The notes: a model not told the origin generated them from the letters alone. A stretch of 64,000 bases of DNA from Bifidobacterium callitrichos DSM 23973 (GCF_000741175.1 NZ_JGYS01000003.1:124001-188000); one strand, 5' to 3'; counted from the first letter of the stretch, positions 28,367-39,470 are shown. Numbers and translations: made by a program.

Positions 28367-29707
28367 ATGCCTTCCTTACGGAATCCTTATGGCGTTCATA
28401 TCGCGTGCGCAAAACAACGTCCCTCGGACGCGATGAGCCTACAATGTCATGCGGTTCAACCTCACGGGTTCATGCTCACCAACGGCATCATGATCCCGAT
28501 CACCGCGTTCCTCATCGAGACCTTCACCACGCGCCAGCTGTTCGGCTACGCGATGGGCATGTTCTTCGCCGGATCGCTGGCCTGCGCGCTGGCGCCGAGC
28601 TTCGCGCTGCTGATGGCCGGACGCATCCTGCAGGCGTGCGGCGCGGGCGTGCTGATGACGCTCCTGCAGACCGTGCTGTTCCGCGTCTACCCGCCCGAAC
28701 GCCGCGGCCAGGCGATGGGCATGTTCGGCATGGTCATCGCATTCGCCCCCGCGCTCGGCCCCACCATCTCCGGCCTGCTGGTCGAATGGCTCAGCTGGCG
28801 CTGGATGTTCGCAATCCTCGTCGTGATCGCCGGATGCGTGCTGATCGCCGCATGGTTCATCGTGTACAACGTGGGCGAGCCGACGCGGCCGCATATCGAC
28901 GTACTGTCCGTGGTGCTCTCCACACTCGGCTTCGGCGGCGTGCTATTCGGTTTCTCCGACGCAGGCAAGGCCGGATGGGCCAGCGCGACGGTATTGGTTT
29001 CGCTTGCAGTCGGCGTCGTGGGACTGACGCTGCTCATCGTCCGCCAGCTCAGGCTCGAGCAGCCGATGCTCGACTTCCGCATCTTCGCGATCCCGATGTT
29101 CTCACTGTGCCTGACCGTGTCGGTGATCGGCTTCGCCTCATTCATCGGCATCGAGAACGTGCTGCCACTGTACCTGCAGAACGATCTCGGCGTCAACGCG
29201 CTCGAATCGGGTCTGATCATGATGCCCGGCGGCATCGTGATGGGCCTGCTCAACCCTGTCGCCGGCCGCCTGTACGACCGCATCGGGGGCCGGCCGATCG
29301 CCCTGATCGGGTTCTCGCTGCTCACCGTGGCCGCGGTGCTGCTCGCCACGATGAACGAACACACGCCAGTCTGGCAGCCCGCGCTCTACTTCACGGTGCT
29401 GCTGGCCGGCTCCGCGTTCAGCTCGATGCCGCTGGTCACCGCCGCGCTGAATCAATTGCCCGGCCAGCGCATCCCCCACGGCACCGCGATGAACAACACG
29501 ATGCGCCAGACCTCCGGCGCGATGGCCATCGCCCTGCTCATCACGATCATGAACACACACGCCGCGAGCGCCGCCGCGGACGGCATGGACGAGGCCGCCG
29601 CCTCCGCCTTCGGCATGCGCGCCTCGTTCCGCGACGTGGCGATCGTGTGCGCGGTCTGCCTGATCGCATCCTTCTTCATCCGCGACCGAGGCCGCCGGGC
29701 CAAGTAG
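28367..29707 (+). pseudogene. MFS drug efflux transporter (DHA2/EmrB-like) lacking its N-terminus
   Basis: From about 28468 the sequence is a clear DHA2 transporter: MLTNGIMIPITAFLIETFTTR, then motif C-like FAPALGPTISGLLVEWLSWRWMF, and about 12 further helices to the end. But the usual first ~45-55 residues (TM1 and the D1 motif region) are missing. The 100 bp upstream, although open, encode MPSLRNPYGVHIACAKQR..., which is unlike the family. A deletion at 28440-28468 has probably removed the original 5' end and promoter. A start at ATG 28433 or 28472 is possible; function is doubtful. Confidence 0.75.
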
Positions 29708-29834
29708 CGGTTCCCGACTTGCATCAGCGGGGATCGATCAGTTCACGACCGACAACATGTCCGATTTGTCCGATATTAGCGATATGTCCAGTAATGGGTA
29801 CAATCAGAGAAAGCGTCATCGGAAAGGAACTGCC

Positions 29835-30236
29835 ATGAGCACATTCGAGGCAATCCCCATTTCACAGATCAGCGAAGGTTCCGCGTACATCACCTCAGGC
29901 GACGGCAAGGCGATCCCGCTGGACGCAGAGGAGCTGCGCCGAGCGTTCGACGCGATCGTGCACGGCGGCGGCGCGGATCTCATCACCACGGGCGAAGCCG
30001 CGCAGATCCTCGGCGTCTCCCCGAAGACGGTCGCGCGCATCCTCGACTCCGGCGAGATCCCATTCACCAGATACGGCTCGAGAGGCAACCGCATGGTCTC
30101 CCGGGCGAAGGTCGTCGCCTACCGCGATACATCCGAAGCCCACGGACGTCAGGCACTCGAGGACATGCGGGAGGCCGCCAGCCAAGGCGGATTGGACGAC
30201 GTCGATTACACCGCCTACCTGTCCCGTTTCAACTGA
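29835..30236 (+). CDS. Excisionase-type HTH protein, probable antitoxin partner of the PIN protein
   Basis: 133 residues. Central excisionase/MerR-like winged HTH (LITTGEAAQILGVSPKTVARILDSGEIPFTRYGSRGNRMVSRAKVVAYR), followed by an acidic C-terminal tail (ALEDMREAASQGGLDDVDYTAYLSRFN) of the kind that wraps a PIN toxin. GGAAAGGAAC lies 5-6 nt before the ATG. It is followed 21 bp later by a PIN-domain gene. Toxin-antitoxin pairs with this HTH type are seen in Actinobacteria. The pairing is inferred from arrangement and domain types. Confidence 0.75.
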   Translation: MSTFEAIPISQISEGSAYITSGDGKAIPLDAEELRRAFDAIVHGGGADLITTGEAAQILGVSPKTVARILDSGEIPFTRYGSRGNRMVSRAKVVAYRDTSEAHGRQALEDMREAASQGGLDDVDYTAYLSRFN

Positions 30237-30257
30237 GACAGGGCAAGGGAAACCCCT

Positions 30258-30815
30258 ATGGTCATCGCCTTCCTCGATGCGAACATCTTCCCCCACACAT
30301 GGTTGACGGACGTATTGCCCACGTTCGCCGACCATCATCTGTTCGACCCCCAGTTCTCCGACGATGTGCTCGAAGAGGCCCGATGCGCGTTCGTGGACGA
30401 TCTGGGATATGACCCGATATGGGTGGATCGCTATCTCACCGCCATCCGGGACATCAAACCGTACTACCTCGTCCCCTCCAAACCGGAATTGGCCGGCGAA
30501 GTCGTACTGCCTGACCCCGATGACCGTCATGTGGCGGCTGCAGCCCATAACGGCGACGCCGATGTAATCGTCACCTTCAACCTCAAGGACTTCCCGGCAA
30601 ACCAACTTGCCAAAATCGGACTGGCCGCACGACACCCCGATACGTTCCTGGTCTCCCTGGCCGAATCCCAACCGGAACAGGCGGTCAAGGCCATGCAGGA
30701 ACTGGTATCGTCCAAGAAACATCCGCCGCGCACCATGCGTGAAGAGCTGGAGCGGCTCGAAGCCTCCGGCATGCCCGAGTTTTCCCGCACAATGTGTGGA
30801 TTGCTTCACTTGTAA
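30258..30815 (+). CDS. PIN-domain ribonuclease (VapC-like toxin)
   Basis: 185 residues. PIN metal-binding residues are visible: FLDAN (D7), an acidic residue in DDVLEEAR, DPDDRHVAAAA and VIVTFNLKDFP. It probably cleaves RNA and is held in check by the upstream HTH antitoxin. The C-terminal ~50 residues extend beyond the PIN core and look helical (ERLEASGMPEFSRTM). Confidence 0.82.
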   Translation: MVIAFLDANIFPHTWLTDVLPTFADHHLFDPQFSDDVLEEARCAFVDDLGYDPIWVDRYLTAIRDIKPYYLVPSKPELAGEVVLPDPDDRHVAAAAHNGDADVIVTFNLKDFPANQLAKIGLAARHPDTFLVSLAESQPEQAVKAMQELVSSKKHPPRTMREELERLEASGMPEFSRTMCGLLHL

Positions 30816-30893
30816 GCTCCGACAATCTACGTCTCGCTGTTCCCGTTCGGGGCCTCTCAGCGGACGGCCCCGAACGAACAACGAATAGGTTGC

Positions 30894-31802
30894 TCAGTGG
30901 CGTTCTCCGGCGATGACGGGAACGGTCACGGTGTTCTCGGCCGGGGCCAGCGGGCAGGTGCAGTAGGGCGAGAACGCGCACGGCGGGTTGAAGGCGCGGT
31001 TGAAGTCAAGCAACACGTCCGACGCGCCGCCGTCGGTTCCGTCAGTATCCGCGGCCACCGTCGCGTTGAGGAACCGGCCGCTGCCGTAGGTGGTGTCGCC
31101 GTTAGTGGGATCACGGAAGATGATGAACAGCTCGCGGGCGCCGTCCTTCACGCCGCCGTCGAACGCGATGAGGCTCTGCGGAACGCCCTGCGCCTCGAAG
31201 CGCACCACGCCGATGGCCTCAAGCGTGCTCGTCAGCCATTCGACGCGGGTGCTTACCACCGTGTCCTGCGACTCGCCGTACGGCTCGAACCGACCCTCGA
31301 TCCGCCACGCCGGATCGAAGTCATAGACCGGGATGCCCGTGAAATCACGGCGGAACGGCGATTCGGGGTCCCGCACGCGGATGCCGAACCGGCCGCCGCG
31401 CTCGATCACCGCAGCGCGGATCTGCCCGGCTTCGACGTACGATCCGTTCGCGGTGGCGTCGCTCGGCACGCGCACTGGGCCGGTGATCGGGGTGCGATCG
31501 CCCTTGGCATCCACCAGCGTCAGCGCGGCGGACTGGTCGCCAGCACTGTCGGCACCCCTGCCGCTTTCCCCGGACGGCTGCGGCGTGAACATGACCTCGC
31601 CATCCTGTAACAGCCATTCGCCATCGATGCCCGGAATGACGGCCCTGAATCCGCCGAGCGCCTGCAGCCAGTACAGTCCGGTCTGGGACAGCCATCCGTA
31701 CGGCGCACACAGCCCCTCCTCACGCTGGCGCCGCCATGCCTGCCAGTCGGCACGTTCGATGGATTCGTCGTGCTGCGTGATCGTCGTGGGATCGGTCATC
31801 AT
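30894..31802 (-). CDS. DUF1684 family protein
   Basis: 302 residues. The DUF1684 signatures are present: N-terminal W-rich LCAPYGWLSQTGLYWL, central AGQIRAAVIERGGRFGIRVRDPES and PVYDFDPAWRIEGRFEP, and the strongly conserved ending LLDFNRAFNPPCAFSPYCTCPLAPAEN. It is cytoplasmic (no signal). AAAGGAGCAT precedes a double ATG. The family's function is unknown; the fold is of the jelly-roll or lipocalin-like type as far as known. Confidence 0.88.
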   Translation of the reverse strand: MMTDPTTITQHDESIERADWQAWRRQREEGLCAPYGWLSQTGLYWLQALGGFRAVIPGIDGEWLLQDGEVMFTPQPSGESGRGADSAGDQSAALTLVDAKGDRTPITGPVRVPSDATANGSYVEAGQIRAAVIERGGRFGIRVRDPESPFRRDFTGIPVYDFDPAWRIEGRFEPYGESQDTVVSTRVEWLTSTLEAIGVVRFEAQGVPQSLIAFDGGVKDGARELFIIFRDPTNGDTTYGSGRFLNATVAADTDGTDGGASDVLLDFNRAFNPPCAFSPYCTCPLAPAENTVTVPVIAGERH

Positions 31803-32031
31803 ATGCTCCTTTTCGATGTTTCGATGTGTCGGAGCCCGGCTCCCGTCGCCGACCCCTCCTGTCCACGACCATACCTGCTGAGATTATGCCGACGGCGAGC
31901 GCCGCGCCGGCGAACCGTTATATCACGGCGAATCGCCATACCACGGGACGACGCCCAGCCATTCCATATTCCGAGACAACCTCGGTCCGAAAGACGGTCA
32001 CCTGTATAGTCGTGCCCTGATAAATCAATAT
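31803..32031. other. Intergenic region upstream of the riboflavin operon
   Basis: No gene was found. It holds the divergent promoters of the DUF1684 gene and the rib operon; a TATAGT box at about 32005 is a possible -10 for the riboswitch transcript. Confidence 0.4.
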
Positions 32032-32150
32032 GCATCTTCAGGGCAGGGTGAAATTCCCGATCGGCGGTACAGTCCGCTAGCCTCGCGAGCGATCGCGCGG
32101 CCGAACCGGTGAGATTCCGGTACCGACAGTCATAGTCTGGATGGAAGAAG
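32032..32150 (+). promoter_or_regulatory. FMN riboswitch (RFN element)
   Basis: The sequence shows the classic RFN framework: CTTCAGGGCAGGGTGAAATTCCCGACCGGCGGT-like 5' half (here TCAGGGCAGGGTGAAATTCC...), AGTCCGC, a variable arm, GAACCGGTGAGATTCCGGTACCGACAGT, and the closing GTCTGGATGGAAGAAG. Bound FMN normally closes the expression platform and lowers rib gene expression. The downstream hairpin plus T-run (32207-32236) is the likely attenuator. Confidence 0.95.
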
Positions 32151-32206
32151 TTTGCGGAAGACATGCGGATGTCGGCCGACGTTCGCGCGTACTCTCATGA
32201 TCGATG

Positions 32207-32236
32207 CCCTGGAATCCAATGGATTTCAGGGTTTTT
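32207..32236 (+). terminator. Attenuator after the FMN riboswitch
   Basis: CCCTGGAATCC / GGATTTCAGGG stem followed by TTTTT, a Rho-independent terminator placed between the FMN aptamer and ribD. It would end transcription when FMN is bound. The 108 bp after it hold ribD's own Shine-Dalgarno. Confidence 0.85.
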
Positions 32237-32344
32237 GCGTTTCCGGAGGGACGCGCGGGCGGCTTGCGGCGGACAGGCGAGCCCATGTCCTCCCCCATGA
32301 AACACACCCCTGGACATGCCCTATCGAGCAAGGAAAGGGGATTC

Positions 32345-33460
32345 ATGGACGATAGGGACTTCATGTCCGTGGCACTGCGTCACGCACGACTCGGAGCGGG
32401 CAGGGTCAACCCGAATCCGATGGTGGGCGCCGTCATCGTACGCGATGGCGAGATCATCGCCACCGGTCATCATGACCATTTCGGCGGCTGGCATGCCGAG
32501 CGCGCCGCGCTTGAGGCCGCGAAACAGGCGGGCGTCGACGTTCGCGGCGCCACCATCTACGTCACGTTGGAGCCCTGCTGCCACACCGGCAAGCAGCCGC
32601 CGTGTTCCAAGGCGCTCATCGATGCGGGACTGGCCCGCGTGGTGGTCGGCTCTCCCGATCCGAATCCACTGGTGGCCGGCAAGGGAGTGCGTCAGCTGCG
32701 CGACGCCGGCATCGAGGTCGTCGAGGGCGTATTGCGGGACGAATGCGACCGGCTTAACGAGATCTTCCTGCATTTCATCACCACGCGCACGCCGTTCGTC
32801 ATGCTCAAATACGCGATGACGCTGGACGGCCGCATCGCCACCTCCACGGGGCTGTCGCGTTGGATCACCGGCGAGGATGCGCGCCGCCGCGTGCACGAGG
32901 ATCGCGGCAGATTCGCCTCGATCATGGTGGGCGTGGGCACCGTGCTGGCGGACGATCCGCAGCTCACCTGCCGTATCGACGGCGGTCACGATCCGGTGCG
33001 CGTGGTGTGCGACACCCATTTGCGCACGCCGATCGACGCGGCGATCGTCGCCACCGCGAGCGAGACGCCGACGATCATCGCCACGGCGGTCGACGACGAG
33101 CAACGCACGCTCCCCTACCGTGAGGCCGGATGCGAGATCCTTCGCGTGGACGCTGACGATGACGGCCACGTGAGCGTCGCCGGGATCGTGAAGGCGCTTG
33201 GCGATCGTGGTCTGGACAGCGTGATGATCGAAGGCGGCGGAACGCTGGCGTGGTCGGCGCTGCGGGATCATGTGGTATCCAAGGTGAGCGCCTACGTCGC
33301 GCCGAAGCTGTTCGGCGGACGGAACGCCCCCGGCCCGGTGGGCGGCGAGGGAGTCGAGGCTCCCGATGACGCCTTCCGCATCATCGACCGCACCGTCGCC
33401 ACGGTGGGCAGCGACATCGTCATCGAGGGAGGTGTCGAGTATGTTCACGGGAATCGTTGA
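32345..33460 (+). CDS. ribD: Bifunctional diaminohydroxyphosphoribosylaminopyrimidine deaminase / 5-amino-6-(5-phosphoribosylamino)uracil reductase
   Basis: 371 residues. The two middle steps of riboflavin synthesis. N-terminal CDA-type deaminase with zinc motif HAERAALE and PCCHTGKQPPC; C-terminal NADPH-dependent reductase with FVMLKYAMTLDGRIATSTG, WITGEDAR and SVMIEGGGTLAWS. The start is fixed by AAGGAAAGGGG 4 nt upstream of the ATG at 32345. The stop overlaps the ribE start by 20 bp, so translation is coupled. It is the first gene of the FMN-riboswitch operon. Confidence 0.95.
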   Translation: MDDRDFMSVALRHARLGAGRVNPNPMVGAVIVRDGEIIATGHHDHFGGWHAERAALEAAKQAGVDVRGATIYVTLEPCCHTGKQPPCSKALIDAGLARVVVGSPDPNPLVAGKGVRQLRDAGIEVVEGVLRDECDRLNEIFLHFITTRTPFVMLKYAMTLDGRIATSTGLSRWITGEDARRRVHEDRGRFASIMVGVGTVLADDPQLTCRIDGGHDPVRVVCDTHLRTPIDAAIVATASETPTIIATAVDDEQRTLPYREAGCEILRVDADDDGHVSVAGIVKALGDRGLDSVMIEGGGTLAWSALRDHVVSKVSAYVAPKLFGGRNAPGPVGGEGVEAPDDAFRIIDRTVATVGSDIVIEGGVEYVHGNR

Positions 33461-34115
33461 GGATCTGGGCACGGTCGTGCGATTGGCTCGCGGCGCCGAT
33501 TTCGCCCATCTGACCGTCGACTCGCCGGTGGCGGTGACCGACCGGACGGTCATCGGCGAAAGCATCGCCGTCAACGGCGTATGTCTGACCGTGACGGCCG
33601 TACATGGCACGACGTTCACCGCGGACGTAATGCACGAGACGCTGCGCCGCTCCTCCCTCGGAACCTTACGGCGCGGCGACCATGTCGACGTGGAACGCGC
33701 GATGCCCGCCGATGGCCGCTTCTCCGGGCACATCGTCTCCGGACACATCGACGGCACCGGCGTGGTCGAGTCGATCACGCCCGACGGCATCGCGAAGGTC
33801 TATACGATCCGCGCGCCGTACGAGCTCATGCGATTCATCGCCGAGAAGGGGTCGATCGCCGTCGAGGGCATCAGTCTGACGGTGACGACCGTCACGGAGA
33901 CCGCGTTCGGCGTCTCCCTCATCCCGCACACCGCCTCGCACACGGTGCTTGCCGAACGCGGAGTCGGCGACATCGTCAATCTCGAAACCGATCCGATCGC
34001 GAAATACGTCGACCGACTGCTCGCACTGCCGTCGCACGGCGGCGACGCCAACAGGGGAGGTTCCGGCGGATCCGGGGCGATCACCGAGAACTTCCTCATC
34101 GAGCACGGCTTCTGA
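33441..34115 (+). CDS. ribE: Riboflavin synthase alpha chain
   Basis: 224 residues. Dismutates two 6,7-dimethyl-8-ribityllumazines to riboflavin. Both lumazine-binding half-domains are visible (MFTGIVEDLGTVVRL ... SIAVNGVCLTV; then FSGHIVSGHIDGTG ... IAVEGISLTVTTV). GAGGGAGG lies upstream of the ATG inside the end of ribD. Also called ribC in some bacteria. Confidence 0.95.
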   Translation: MFTGIVEDLGTVVRLARGADFAHLTVDSPVAVTDRTVIGESIAVNGVCLTVTAVHGTTFTADVMHETLRRSSLGTLRRGDHVDVERAMPADGRFSGHIVSGHIDGTGVVESITPDGIAKVYTIRAPYELMRFIAEKGSIAVEGISLTVTTVTETAFGVSLIPHTASHTVLAERGVGDIVNLETDPIAKYVDRLLALPSHGGDANRGGSGGSGAITENFLIEHGF

Positions 34116-34152
34116 CATGCACACGGACCTCTTCACGGACAAAGGACACAAT

Positions 34153-35484
34153 ATGACTTCACTGAACACCGATCACACGAACACCGATCAGGCGGTGGCA
34201 CGCGCGATCCGCGACATCCGAGCGGGACGCATCGTCGTCGTGGCGGACGACGAGGGGCGCGAGAACGAGGGCGACCTCATCTGCGCCGCCCGTTACGCCA
34301 CGCCGAGCAACATCGCCTTCATGGCCTCGCACGGCCGAGGACTCATCTGCACGCCGATGAGCGCCGAGCTGGCCGACCGCCTCGAACTACCGCCGATGGT
34401 CGCCACGAACACCGACAACCATCACACGGCGTTCACCGTGTCCATCGACCACGTGACCGCGTCCACCGGCATCAGCGCGCGCGACCGTTCGCTGACCGCA
34501 CTGGCCTGCATCGACCCGAATACGCGGCCGGAGGACTTCCGCCGTCCCGGTCACGTGTTCCCGCTGGTGGCGCGCGAAGGCGGCGTGCTGGAACGCAACG
34601 GACACACCGAGGCGACCGTCGATCTGGCTCGACTGGCCGGATTCGAGCCGTGCGGCCTGTGCTGCGAGATGATGAAGGAGGACGGCACGATGATGCGACG
34701 CGGCGATCTCGAACGGTTCGCCGCCGAGCACGATCTCGCGTACATCACGATCGCCCAGCTGCAGGAGTACCGGCGCACGCACGCCTTCCCGCATACGGTG
34801 CGACGCGTCGCACAGGTGGATCTGCCCACCGACTACGGACGGTTCACGATGGTCGGCTACGAATCCGAGAACGGCGGCGAGCACGTGGCGCTGGTGATGG
34901 GCGACGACATCCTCGCCGCGATGGCCGGCGCGGAAGGCGTCTCCGGCGCATCCGATACGGCGGCGGCGATCCCGCCCGTATTGTGCCGCATCCACTCGCA
35001 GTGCATGACCGGCGACGTGTTCGGATCTCAGCGCTGCGACTGCGGTCCGCAGCTGCACGAGGCGATGCGCCGCGTGGCCGACGTCGGCCGCGGCGTGATC
35101 CTCTACTTAAGTCAGGAGGGCCGCGGCATCGGGCTTCTCAACAAGCTGCGCACCTACGAGCTGCAGGAGCAGGGCTTCGACACGCTCGACGCGAACCTGA
35201 AGCTCGGCTTCCCCGCCGACGCGCGCGAATACGACACGGCGGCGGCCATGCTGCGCGATCTCGGCATCGCATCGGTCGACCTGATGACGAACAACCCGGA
35301 CAAGATCGACCAGCTGGAGCGTGCCGGCGTCGCCGTCGCATCCCGCGTGCCGATCGTCATCCCGCCGAACGCATACGACGCGAACTACCTGTCCACCAAG
35401 CAACGGCGCATGGGACACCTGCTGGGCGTCCCCGCAACCGCAACCACCACAATCACCACTACAACAATCACCAAGGAGAACTGA
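34153..35484 (+). CDS. ribBA: Bifunctional 3,4-dihydroxy-2-butanone-4-phosphate synthase / GTP cyclohydrolase II
   Basis: 443 residues. N-terminal RibB ([28 protein letters not shown] region) makes the four-carbon unit; C-terminal RibA opens GTP, with zinc ligands in [14 protein letters not shown] and the RYELVQEGRGIG-type motif [36 protein letters not shown] precedes the ATG. Third gene of the operon, 37 bp after ribE and 1 bp before ribH. Confidence 0.95.
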   Translation: MTSLNTDHTNTDQAVARAIRDIRAGRIVVVADDEGRENEGDLICAARYATPSNIAFMASHGRGLICTPMSAELADRLELPPMVATNTDNHHTAFTVSIDHVTASTGISARDRSLTALACIDPNTRPEDFRRPGHVFPLVAREGGVLERNGHTEATVDLARLAGFEPCGLCCEMMKEDGTMMRRGDLERFAAEHDLAYITIAQLQEYRRTHAFPHTVRRVAQVDLPTDYGRFTMVGYESENGGEHVALVMGDDILAAMAGAEGVSGASDTAAAIPPVLCRIHSQCMTGDVFGSQRCDCGPQLHEAMRRVADVGRGVILYLSQEGRGIGLLNKLRTYELQEQGFDTLDANLKLGFPADAREYDTAAAMLRDLGIASVDLMTNNPDKIDQLERAGVAVASRVPIVIPPNAYDANYLSTKQRRMGHLLGVPATATTTITTTTITKEN

Positions 35485-35485
35485 C

Positions 35486-35992
35486 ATGACCGTATTCGAA
35501 GGCCAGCTGGTCGCGAACACCACCACTCTCACCGGAAGCGCAGCGAACGCGCCGATCCGCATCGGCATCGTCGTCGCCCGCTTCAACGAGTTCGTCACCT
35601 CGAAGCTATTGTCCGGCGCACAGGACGGTCTGCGCCGTCACGGCGTGGCCGACGAGAACGTCGACGTGGCGTGGGTGCCCGGCTCGTTCGAGATTCCGAT
35701 CGCGGCCAAGCGCATGGTGTCCACCGGCCGCTACGACGCGGTGATCTGCCTCGGCGCGATCATCCGCGGATCCACCTCCCACTACGATCTCGTGTGCAAC
35801 GAGACCGCGAAGGGCATCGCGCAGGTGTCGCTGAACTCCGACGTGCCGGTGCTCTTCGGCGTGATCACCACCGAGAACATCGAACAGGCCATCGAACGCG
35901 CCGGCACCAAGGCCGGCAACAAGGGCTTCGACTGCGCGCTCGGCGCCATCGAAATGATCAACGTGCTGCGCGCCATCGGCGCCGGCGAGTGA
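35486..35992 (+). CDS. ribH: 6,7-dimethyl-8-ribityllumazine synthase
   Basis: 168 residues. Condenses the RibD and RibB products into lumazine. Motifs: [50 protein letters not shown] (catalytic His in the TSHYD-type segment) and [20 protein letters not shown]. Last gene of the rib operon; a strong hairpin follows. Confidence 0.95.
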   Translation: MTVFEGQLVANTTTLTGSAANAPIRIGIVVARFNEFVTSKLLSGAQDGLRRHGVADENVDVAWVPGSFEIPIAAKRMVSTGRYDAVICLGAIIRGSTSHYDLVCNETAKGIAQVSLNSDVPVLFGVITTENIEQAIERAGTKAGNKGFDCALGAIEMINVLRAIGAGE

Positions 35993-36019
35993 CCGGCATA
36001 GCCGATGTAACCGACATAG

Positions 36020-36069
36020 ACGTACGCCCATGACCGACCCCGATGGTGGCCCCGGTCATGGGCGTACGT
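36020..36069 (+). terminator. Rib operon terminator
   Basis: 17-bp perfect stem (ACGTACGCCCATGACCG and its complement) with a 16-nt loop, 28 bp after ribH. Its right arm runs into the first palindromic repeat unit. Confidence 0.7.
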
Positions 36070-36234
36070 TCGTCCGGGTGTTCCCTCATCTTTTCCGGGC
36101 GAACGTACGTTGACGAGCCCTCACTATACGTTCGTCCGGAAAAGATGGAGGAATACCCGGACGAACGTACGGTGAGTGCTCGTCAACGTACGTTCGCCCG
36201 GATACGCCCGCGAAACACCCGGACGAACGTACGG
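36063..36234. repeat. Palindromic repeat cluster 1 (three units)
   Basis: Units at 36063-36110, 36127-36172 and 36187-36234. Each is about 46-48 bp, bounded by ends of the form CGTACGTTCGYCCGG and its complement. Units 1 and 2 share an interior (TTCC-TCATCTTTTCC) but in opposite orientation. The spacers 36108-36125 and 36172-36190 are also near-complements, so the whole cluster is a nested palindrome. Confidence 0.85.
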
Positions 36235-36623
36235 TTCACCGTCCATAGCACGGTGCCGTACACGAGTCCGACCCCGGTTACCACCACAAGCCAGATGACG
36301 CCGGCCATTCCGGTGAAATCCGTATGCCACCACCATCCCGTCAGGACGGCAAGTGACACACCCGCCACGGCGAACATCACCTCGTTACGACGGAACGTCG
36401 GTTGTGCCAATAGCATGTCCGCCAACAGCCGACGCACGTATAGAAACTGAGCGACCATCAATACCCCGACCAGCACGACAAGCTTCCAAAACCCCGGTGG
36501 CACGGGACGATCAGATCCCAAAGCAAAGACGACCACCCATCCGAGGAAGCACACCACGCTCTCCGCCCCGGAGATGACCACCGTCCTCCGCTTCGACGGT
36601 TCCACCTGTCCGATCGGTTTCAT
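36183..36623 (-). CDS. Small membrane protein of unknown function, ending inside a palindromic repeat
   Basis: 146 residues with four transmembrane helices; starts MKPIGQVEPSKRRTVVISG after GGGAGTG. No family is recognised with certainty; the plan resembles small DUF membrane proteins beside TetR-type regulators. The final ~18 residues (RTFVRVFRGRIRANVR) and the stop codon are encoded by the palindromic repeat unit at 36187-36234, so the native C-terminus has probably been replaced. A TetR-like remnant lies just upstream on the same strand. Confidence 0.6.
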   Translation of the reverse strand: MKPIGQVEPSKRRTVVISGAESVVCFLGWVVVFALGSDRPVPPGFWKLVVLVGVLMVAQFLYVRRLLADMLLAQPTFRRNEVMFAVAGVSLAVLTGWWWHTDFTGMAGVIWLVVVTGVGLVYGTVLWTVNRTFVRVFRGRIRANVR

Positions 36624-36676
36624 GCATCACTCCCAATTTCGCCAGTATTGTTTCCGCTTCCCGCTCCGGTTACTCG

Positions 36677-36953
36677 TCACTCCATCGTATCGCCGCCCTG
36701 AGCTTCGTAATAGCGCACCAACGGCAGGAACAGCTCGTCCACGACGGCGACGATGTCGGATTCCGGGAGCGGCCGCATGTCGCGGATGATGGCGGCCGGC
36801 CCAGATCGCCTGACATGTCCATCAGGCTCTCCGGTAGCTCACCGGCGATTTCGCCACGTTCACGCGCGCTGTCGATGGCCATCGCGATGCTCGGCCGCTC
36901 GCTCAGCGCCGTGCGTCTGTACAGCTCGTGACTGTCGATGCCGTGGCGGTGAT
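36677..36953 (-). pseudogene. C-terminal remnant of a TetR-like regulator
   Basis: One frame reads HGIDSHELYRRTALSERPSIAMAIDSARERGEIAGELPESLMDMSGDLGR, the other continues as AIIRDMRPLPESDIVAVVDELFLPLVRYYEAQGGDTME and stops. They join by a shift near 36800. An in-frame TGA lies just upstream of 36953, and no HTH domain is present. The helical content and the ending fit the ligand-binding half of a TetR regulator, but the match is only by pattern. Confidence 0.5.
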
Positions 36954-37161
36954 CTCACACAAACACAACCCACACGACTGACAATGGCGGCCATCTTCAC
37001 TCCGATTGTCCGTCCAGGCGCGGCATGGTGCCAAACGATCACATGATGACGTCAACGATGGTTGACGCACTCCCCCGTCGCCGCTTCGCCATTACCCTAC
37101 ATCGACTGGATTCTCTTTGGGCGAGCTCTTGTATTGTTCCAAAGACAACCCCGACTATGGG
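36954..37161. other. Non-coding stretch between regulator remnant and repeat cluster 2
   Basis: I see no gene, promoter or strong structure here; it is probably decayed sequence. Confidence 0.4.
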
Positions 37162-37272
37162 CGTACGTCCGTCCGGGTATTCCTCCATCTCTTCCGGATA
37201 AACGTACGGTAGGTATCTGTTAACGTACGTTTGCCCGGATACAACCACAAAAACACCCGGGCAAACGTACGG
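37162..37272. repeat. Palindromic repeat cluster 2 (two units)
   Basis: Units at 37162-37209 and 37222-37272, related to cluster 1: the first corresponds to units 1 and 2, the second (GCCCGGATACAACCACAAAAACACCCGGGC core) to unit 3. The same CGTACGT ends occur. The two clusters flank the 36.2-37.1 kb segment of decayed genes. Confidence 0.85.
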
Positions 37273-37525
37273 CACCCCGCCGCCGACAGTCACACCCCCG
37301 CCATTCCAGCCCTTCCGTTACCATGGTGGGCGGTGGTTTGGCATGGAATCGACCGCTATGCGGACACGCGCCGCATGGACGCGGACGACAAGGCGAGATG
37401 ACAGCAACGCAACCGACGGACAGCGACCGTCGAATCCGCATGCGTCAATCCGTATTGTGTCAATCTGCATGCACGAACCGAAGAAACGGCGGAATTCCAA
37501 CCTTTGTAAGGAGTAACTGCAACTC

Positions 37526-39202
<1,677 letters not shown>

Positions 39203-39470
39203 TACATGCATACCGGCTTTCTCTCCCCCAGTCAGCTTCGCTGACAGCCCCCTCGTCAGAGGGGGCCGGGATTATCGGGCCTTTCTCCGCCGCGGATAAC
39301 CGCCGACGGCCGGAGGAAGGCCTTTTACCATATCCGCGTTACCATTGCGCGATAACCCGATGTTCACGTTGCACATACGCTCGTAACAATCGCCTCCGGC
39401 ACGGGTAACGCCCCGTCGCTACAGTATGAGCAAACGACAGTGAACCGAGCAAGTACATCAGGGGGAGAAC
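39203..39470. repeat. Intergenic hairpin-rich repeat between ettA and tesB
   Basis: Contains CAGTCAGCTTCGCTGACAG followed by CCCCCTC-GTCA-GAGGGGG (39248-39265) and a further GGCC/GGCC hairpin. It resembles short GC-rich repeats often found between bifidobacterial genes and probably acts as the ettA terminator. Confidence 0.55.

Noticed and set aside
36063..37272. CRISPR array
   Set aside because: Units are palindromic, occur in both orientations, and have variable short spacers; there are only five, and no cas gene is in the window.
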